Of a stretch of 10,400 nt of DNA, positions 8,601-10,400 are shown piece after piece; position 1 is the first letter of the stretch; every line of letters starts with the position of its first letter. Source of the stretch: Chitinivibrionales bacterium (GTDB lineage: Bacteria > Fibrobacterota > Chitinivibrionia > Chitinivibrionales > JANQEN01). A program made the translations under genes and the position numbers. The notes under the pieces are model-generated. The model made no database searches and was not told the origin of the DNA. It saw nothing but the letters and a program-made list of their open reading frames with translations. The stretch lies in NCBI GenBank assembly GCA_030593665.1, contig JAUVGS010000027.1, positions 1-10,400 of the forward strand. Reading direction: 5' to 3'.

Positions 8601-9470
8601 GGATCCGTCAGATACCTGATGAGTAAATGTTGCATAAGGCGTACCATTCCCATTTAACGATGGTTTAAAAACAAGCCTTGTTACATCGGGTACGGACATT
8701 TCATCGGTTACATTGCTTCCATTATATTCAAGATCTCCCCCGGTCTCAAGTGATTTGATTTTAATACCGGAAAAGGGATCGCCATCAACATCGTTATAGG
8801 TAAAATCGGTTGTCTTGAAGGGGTAATTAACATCTTCATTCACGGTAACCGCATCATTGCCGCCGGTTGGCTTGTGATTTGGATTGTAGGTAATAATCAA
8901 ACGAACACGGATAACGCTTATCTCATAAGGTTCGGCGTTCGGATTATTAGTAATAATTATTCCCTTATTTGAGGATGAGGTGTTAAGCCATCCCTCTATA
9001 AGACTTTTAAAATTGGCGGATGAGTTAAAATTGCGCCATCCTGTTCCATCACAGGTTTCACTTGCCAGAAGATCACTGCCAGGCCATGCAGTTGTGCCAA
9101 GATCATTATACTGAGGAGTACCTGACCAGCTCCGCGTATTCTTGTAAATCTTAACATAATGCGTCCCCGCAGTTATATACGAAACATGGTATCCGAAATC
9201 AACACTGATAATATCCGCATCACCCGGAACGACGGAAATGTCGAAGTCACAGAGAATTTCCGAATCATACGTGCTGGGGCGCAAATACATTCCACACGGT
9301 TGTGGCGTTGTTGAAGAGGGGTCGAGCTTTTGTCCGGCATCCTGATCAACATTATAGATTCTCAGCTTATATCGGGTCGCATAAATAGTAGCTTCATCAG
9401 CGTTTGTCAATCCCCAGAAAAGGAAAAAGATGATTCCTGCGACAACGTTTATTTTTCTGCTTTTAAACAT
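2631..9470 (-). CDS. Giant modular surface protein with DNRLRE-like, cadherin-like, Ig/FnIII-like modules and a type IX secretion-like C-terminal domain
   Basis: 2,279 residues; the ATG at 9470 follows AGGGAG (9480-9475). Residues 1-24 are a signal peptide (GIIFFLFWGLTNA, cleavage before DE). Residues 25-200 resemble a DNRLRE-type domain (SLIEGWLNTSSSNKGIII). Residues 201-305 are a cadherin-like module (NDAVTVNEDVNYPF). Residues 306-415 and 416-525 are two near-duplicate modules (NDEPSFTKGSN ... LKDNGG..NGGDDQS). About 527-926 are four cadherin-like repeats, each opening with a PTDITLSS-like strand. About 926-1111 are two Ig-like domains (YYTWYHWHPDS, FYQWYENG). About 1350-1565 are FnIII-like. 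About 1850-2015 are rich in Trp and Tyr (YRVYRWYSYDTKNSW). About 2177-2279 are the C-terminal sorting-like domain (AYPNPFNGRIKIHYRLP ... LPAGVYIMRM). No enzymatic domain is recognisable. The likely role is a secreted, cell-surface adhesin or binding scaffold. It shares its upstream repeat and its cadherin module type with the partial gene at 1-1232. Confidence 0.9.
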   Translation of the reverse strand: MFKSRKINVVAGIIFFLFWGLTNADEATIYATRYKLRIYNVDQDAGQKLDPSSTTPQPCGMYLRPSTYDSEILCDFDISVVPGDADIISVDFGYHVSYITAGTHYVKIYKNTRSWSGTPQYNDLGTTAWPGSDLLASETCDGTGWRNFNSSANFKSLIEGWLNTSSSNKGIIITNNPNAEPYEISVIRVRLIITYNPNHKPTGGNDAVTVNEDVNYPFKTTDFTYNDVDGDPFSGIKIKSLETGGDLEYNGSNVTDEMSVPDVTRLVFKPSLNGNGTPYATFTHQVSDGSEYSASTYTMTINVTPVNDEPSFTKGSNAVGYEDAGALSLTGWATSLSPGAGNESSQTVSFTVTNNNNSLFLVQPAVNSSGTLTYTSASNAVGSATGTIYLKDNGGTANGGDDQSSNQTFTITVNAVNDEPSFTKGSNVNVLENSGAYSQTGWVTNINKGPSDESGQTVTFTVTNDSNSLFTVQPAVNATGTLTFTTAGAGTFGAAACTIYLKDNGGVANGGDDQSPNQAFTIHVVEQNISPTALQLSSSSVNENVAVGTTVGSFTTTDPNAGQTYTYTLIDGATYPDNANFTVSDDSLQTGAAVNYEIQNSYRIKVRTTDNGLPAPLSFDSVFTITVNDLNDPPTDITLSSTNVLESVPVGSVVGILGSADEDVGDLHTYSKISGDVTHFTIAGDTLKTAVTFNFETNPKDTIVLQTSDGSATFQKQLIINIVDLNDAPTDITLSSVAIEENQDSGTVVGTFSTADPDMNQSHTYSFVTGTGDTDNVKFTITGTTLQIAVKPDYETQNSFSIRVRSTDNGASPLSVEKVFAITVNNANDPPTDITLFPDTVSENLAAGRFVGTFSAVDQDAGDTHTWLLAGGGMHNDSFFISNDSLFTAAALDFETTPAPAITVRATDAGSGIFEKDITITVIDHNVTPVITPIFPADTVIPAGSMLTLTGTAIGEPGPYYTWYHWHPDSASADSAGTGAVFTIGATAKPDSGYYFFTAWNAAGSDMSDTILVHVVRPATITLDLPIQFPAVDGNVAVLSIGAVGDGSMFYQWYENGANMQGETGSKLEFNPVDSALHHGRVYHCEVWNTFHGKTIGIVTSTQCQLTLSRYYNPFKVKAEMVGAQNSTQVSVKVWSELDLSNFPSTESLSPWADSVWVLYKTDGYAAGVAEASLAMISTQEIKDAAPDSLEKIFSVGSLTQPHDSCYWLNYSVLWHVPGSSDTLPEPFAPAGKVFMIDTVARPNPLVIHGEYLMKSDTVFLHIDSIAKLDAAGDSLVILHCSKYPGFIPLLYDTIIGVPALLAAGDSATLTLDNIGDLPIEEQPVYCRWRVIGTNGAVGAQADTLFTIGWPRPVYTGRLSADSTQIGGELHITWTKPASAADSIRIWWDRDTIPLMHTFQIPASQSKFIDTALTITTVKGLDNNKWYCLGLQIFRDDMWSQVTGNSRAWARTALGDTTIVPNIISVDSSWFEDSSNAVIVRWHVGVLNASGDRAYQFGWVKSLDSAAVFDADENVVEWMDVTQKVNETKIRLFPGIIFDTTYAIGLWLRGYSTVLGPGRKSPPTDSSFVVQKAPPFTWEAIDMSSTKSDTIWMANERIFFKKIDPFYLKDTLTAFNPGTLPAGFVNVGGVYFSFNVTAPNIPPFILGLKYDYLPGRVKESDLGLYQYKNGLIYVMHGFQVSSGMVWDTVTSVDLAYPFMILADTLNPVVYGLEANTDTIVPGTNMPTWFSIADNIANVCWQFRYGSGDAGYDYGVRDTLDSPEDTTVKAFIMDTTNAVSELYGVRAIISVSDGVHLDTTNVSRSVRSTVVDSIGILANKWEPVRATAYLNEPALDQIFTLSSGTMQQWTYDIYNYRVYRWYSYDTKNSWMEYADSVKSNFELVPGRLIWCKTAADKTLWLNGGVTTSMKQPYEIELKPNNWTDLCLPYKFPIMLRDILEANPGVLDSLEIYHWRKSGRIYEAIETYVASLDNIVDVIDTMHTGRKNDGYTFYNHCSAAVMLKIPPISLPLSRYASAKRREATHSAHSWQVHFMWKNHGAGKNAFFRRIRCGYRKSKSSDRQFGFMPPTMSSVQVGIRDTSRNKLSGWSLQTSLEKGGISFEIGFTNNGDKTTEIEYFLDNLNAVPEGFTAKILDQATQTYTKYTNAGTAKIKVNAKSSTTRIVVIGTDNYMKSLIKNYLPLKFVKAYPNPFNGRIKIHYRLPMGIKEVHLTLYNLRGQQLWKGIERKRLTPGDHVFYFDSRRDLKHGVLPAGVYIMRMTAKNKAGKVVYGGKKRLTCLK

Positions 9471-9653
9471 GGTACTCCCTGCGGTTCTCCCCCTCCTGAC
9501 AACATATTCGAAAAAATTATTTGCAGCAATGTATTGTGGCTTAACCTAACCCCGACAAAGGTACTAAAAGTGCATACAGCCGCTTGTGAATAATATATGG
9601 TATATAAACTCATCATTTACTACATATATTATAGAATAATTTACATTAATGTA
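9471..9653 (-). other. Leader region of the giant surface gene
   Basis: This non-coding stretch lies between repeat copy B and ATG 9470. It contains the ribosome-binding site AGGGAG (9480-9475), a second purine run (AGGAGGGGGAG) just upstream, and the inverted repeat at 9590-9632. It has little sequence similarity to the leader of the partial gene apart from AT-rich content, although the length is nearly the same (183 against 193 bp). I see no known riboswitch. Confidence 0.4.
9590..9632. repeat. Perfect 10-bp inverted repeat in the giant gene's leader
   Basis: ATAATATATG (9590-9599) is exactly reverse-complemented by CATATATTAT (9623-9632), with a 23-nt spacer. It lies about 120 bp upstream of ATG 9470 and would form a stem-loop in the leader RNA or a two-half-site operator. 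It lacks the TGGGTATT ends, so it does not belong to the MITE family. Confidence 0.5.
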
Positions 9654-9872
9654 TAAAATAATCTACGTGTACTCTGTGATGAAACAATTGAAAAAAATAA
9701 CTGTAAGCTGGATTATATGAGTAAACAATTTTGAACAGGTTTATGGTTTAGTTTTTGGGCAGGTTTATGGGAGGAATTTGATTTTAGATTTTGGATTTGG
9801 GATTTTAGATTTAAAAAACTTTTACCAATAAAGCAGAATTATAACGGCTCTGCACGATGATTTTATTCTTTC
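9654..9872. repeat. 219-bp dispersed repeat, copy B, upstream of the giant surface gene
   Basis: This is the partner of 1512-1730: the same length, no gaps, about 90% identical by hand count. It begins 184 bp upstream of ATG 9470 and ends 37 bp before the stop of the small gene on the same strand. Similarity stops on both sides at the same relative positions, which gives the block sharp borders. Differences cluster at 9706-9735 and 9841-9853. The central and right parts are almost invariant. Confidence 0.85.
9712..9717 (-). promoter_or_regulatory. Candidate -10 element (TATAAT) for the giant surface gene
   Basis: On the minus strand TATAAT occurs in ACTCATATAATCCAGC, aligned with the TATAAT of repeat copy A while flanking bases differ. 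It is 242 bp from ATG 9470, close to the 252 bp seen for the other copy. A good -35 box is not evident. Confidence 0.35.
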
Positions 9873-9909
9873 TTCAGCACAGGATTAATCACCAGCATTT
9901 TTTATACTT

Positions 9910-10167
9910 TCAAGCTGCTTCAACGTTGATTTTTAATGTGTAACCCAATTGAGAAAATATTCTTTCACAGTCTTCCCAGGTAAGCCCGAATGCTTTTGTA
10001 TCGGCAAGACCTAATTTGGCAATTACATCCCTGATTGAATCAATATGATCAGATTCAAATTCTTCATTCATAATTGCGTTTTCAGACCAGTCCACTAATC
10101 CGTTAATAGAAATTTCATGATGTAAATATTTATTCAGCATTTCTGCAACATCTTTTCTGGTAATCAT
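9910..10167 (-). CDS. Small acidic conserved-type protein of unknown function (85 aa)
   Basis: An ATG at 10167 follows AGGAG with an 8-nt gap (GCAGGAGTAGAAACT then ATG), a convincing start. The protein begins MITRKDVAEMLNKYLHHEIS, is acidic and probably mostly helical, and carries a striking ADTKAFGLTWEDCERIF segment followed by a short predicted beta tail (LGYTLKINVEAA). It has no signal peptide, membrane segment or metal-binding motif. It reminds me of small conserved hypothetical proteins found as accessory single genes or toxin-antitoxin companions, but I cannot name the family. The upstream micro-ORF at 10173-10246 ends in codons that overlap its ribosome-binding site, which suggests they once formed an operon. 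Downstream is repeat copy B, with no obvious terminator. Confidence 0.8.
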   Translation of the reverse strand: MITRKDVAEMLNKYLHHEISINGLVDWSENAIMNEEFESDHIDSIRDVIAKLGLADTKAFGLTWEDCERIFSQLGYTLKINVEAA

Positions 10168-10172
10168 AGTTT

Positions 10173-10246
10173 CTACTCCTGCAATTTTTTATGGCCCTTA
10201 TCAACAGGGTATTTTTCATGTATTTCTACAAGGGTATTCTTTTCAT
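10173..10246 (-). pseudogene. Possible frameshifted micro-ORF upstream of the 85-aa gene
   Basis: A good ribosome-binding site (AGGAG, 10258-10254) stands 7 nt before ATG 10246, but that frame reads only MKRIPL and then stops (TAG 10228-10226). The adjacent frame is open from there to TAG 10175-10173 and encodes NTLVEIHEKYPVDKGHKKLQ plus a final Glu. Its final codons overlap the AGGAG of the next gene. One extra A in the AAAA run after the ATG would join the start to this frame and give a 24-residue product. It may be a decayed small gene or a chance reading. I do not recognise the peptide. Confidence 0.3.
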
Positions 10247-10268
10247 TATATATCTCCTGAGTCAATTA

Positions 10269-10287
10269 CCACCACCAGAGGTGGTGG
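10269..10287. repeat. Hairpin 1: perfect 8-bp GC-rich stem
   Basis: CCACCACC (10269-10276) pairs with GGTGGTGG (10280-10287) across the 3-nt loop AGA. It is far more GC-rich than its surroundings and is directly followed by two more hairpins. On the minus strand it lies just upstream of the ribosome-binding site of the micro-ORF. There is no U-tract for a terminator. Confidence 0.7.
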
Positions 10288-10295
10288 CTTGAAAA

Positions 10296-10314
10296 GTGCA
10301 TCTAAAAGATGCGC
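10296..10314. repeat. Hairpin 2: 8-bp stem with one wobble pair
   Basis: GTGCATCT (10296-10303) pairs with AGATGCGC (10307-10314) across an AAA loop, eight pairs including one T-G. It begins 8 nt after hairpin 1. Closely paired hairpins of this kind are typical of REP-like elements and IS200/IS605-type ends, but no transposase is present here. Confidence 0.6.
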
Positions 10315-10329
10315 TAACATTTGTCACAT

Positions 10330-10342
10330 TGTCAAAATGACA
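10330..10342. repeat. Hairpin 3: short 5-bp stem
   Basis: TGTCA (10330-10334) pairs with TGACA (10338-10342) across an AAA loop. It is the weakest of the three tandem hairpins and shares the 3-nt loop length. It could also be a protein-binding palindrome upstream of the minus-strand small genes. Confidence 0.4.
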
Positions 10343-10400
10343 TTTACACCAAAACGATCTTTTAAACCTTATTTAAAATTCTGAAACCTTAGTAACCATA
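10343..10400. other. Right-end stretch, no feature seen
   Basis: This is AT-rich sequence with no ORF, repeat or hairpin I can support. It may be the promoter region of the minus-strand small genes or the far edge of the hairpin element. Confidence 0.3.

Noticed and set aside
9330..9593. Plus-strand ORF of 87 codons overlapping the giant gene's start and leader
   Set aside because: Half of it is antisense to the signal peptide and N-terminal domain, the rest crosses the non-coding leader, and no domain is recognisable.
9590..9640. A third MITE copy in the giant gene's leader, prompted by CTCATCATT resembling the inside of element 2
   Set aside because: It has no TGGGTATT ends and no flanking direct repeat; the match is short and AT-rich.

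Overview
The window comes from a bacterium of moderate GC with AT-rich intergenic DNA. It is probably a member of the FCB group (Fibrobacterota, KSB1 or Ignavibacteria type). The main reason is a 2,279-residue exported protein that ends in a type IX-secretion-like C-terminal domain with the YPNPFN motif, behind cadherin-like, Ig-like and FnIII-like modules. Phylum placement is inference only. No rRNA, tRNA, CRISPR array or transposase gene is visible.

Layout. Positions 1-1232 (minus) hold the first 410 codons of a large cadherin-repeat surface protein that runs off the left edge. A 465-bp divergent intergenic region follows, then a HEPN/MNT toxin-antitoxin-type pair on the plus strand (1784-2596). 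Converging on it is the giant surface protein gene (2631-9470, minus). Upstream of that lies a 439-bp non-coding stretch, then a small acidic protein of unknown function (9910-10167, minus). The right end carries a possibly frameshifted micro-ORF and three tandem hairpins.

The most interesting structure is not a gene. Two short non-autonomous transposon-like elements of one family (MITEs) sit 534 bp apart: 1158-1266 (109 bp, perfect 10-bp target duplication) and 1801-1899 (99 bp, 9/10 target duplication). They share the inverted terminal repeat CTGGGTATTYACTTRA. Each lies inside the first codons of one of the two divergent genes. Removing each element together with one copy of its duplication restores a complete N-terminus in frame. 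For the surface protein this is a TTG start with a GGAG ribosome-binding site and a textbook signal peptide. For the HEPN protein it is an ATG start and the usual family N-terminus. In the surface gene the element supplies a new ATG and 25 new residues, and the old start now drives a short ORF that overlaps the new start by 22 nt. In the HEPN gene the element cuts off the start codon and leaves the MNT partner intact.

The two surface genes also share a 219-bp repeat (1512-1730 and 9654-9872, about 90% identical by hand count, no gaps). It begins 194 and 184 bp upstream of their inferred original starts and contains a conserved TATAAT on the coding strand. This looks like a shared promoter/leader module for a family of surface proteins.
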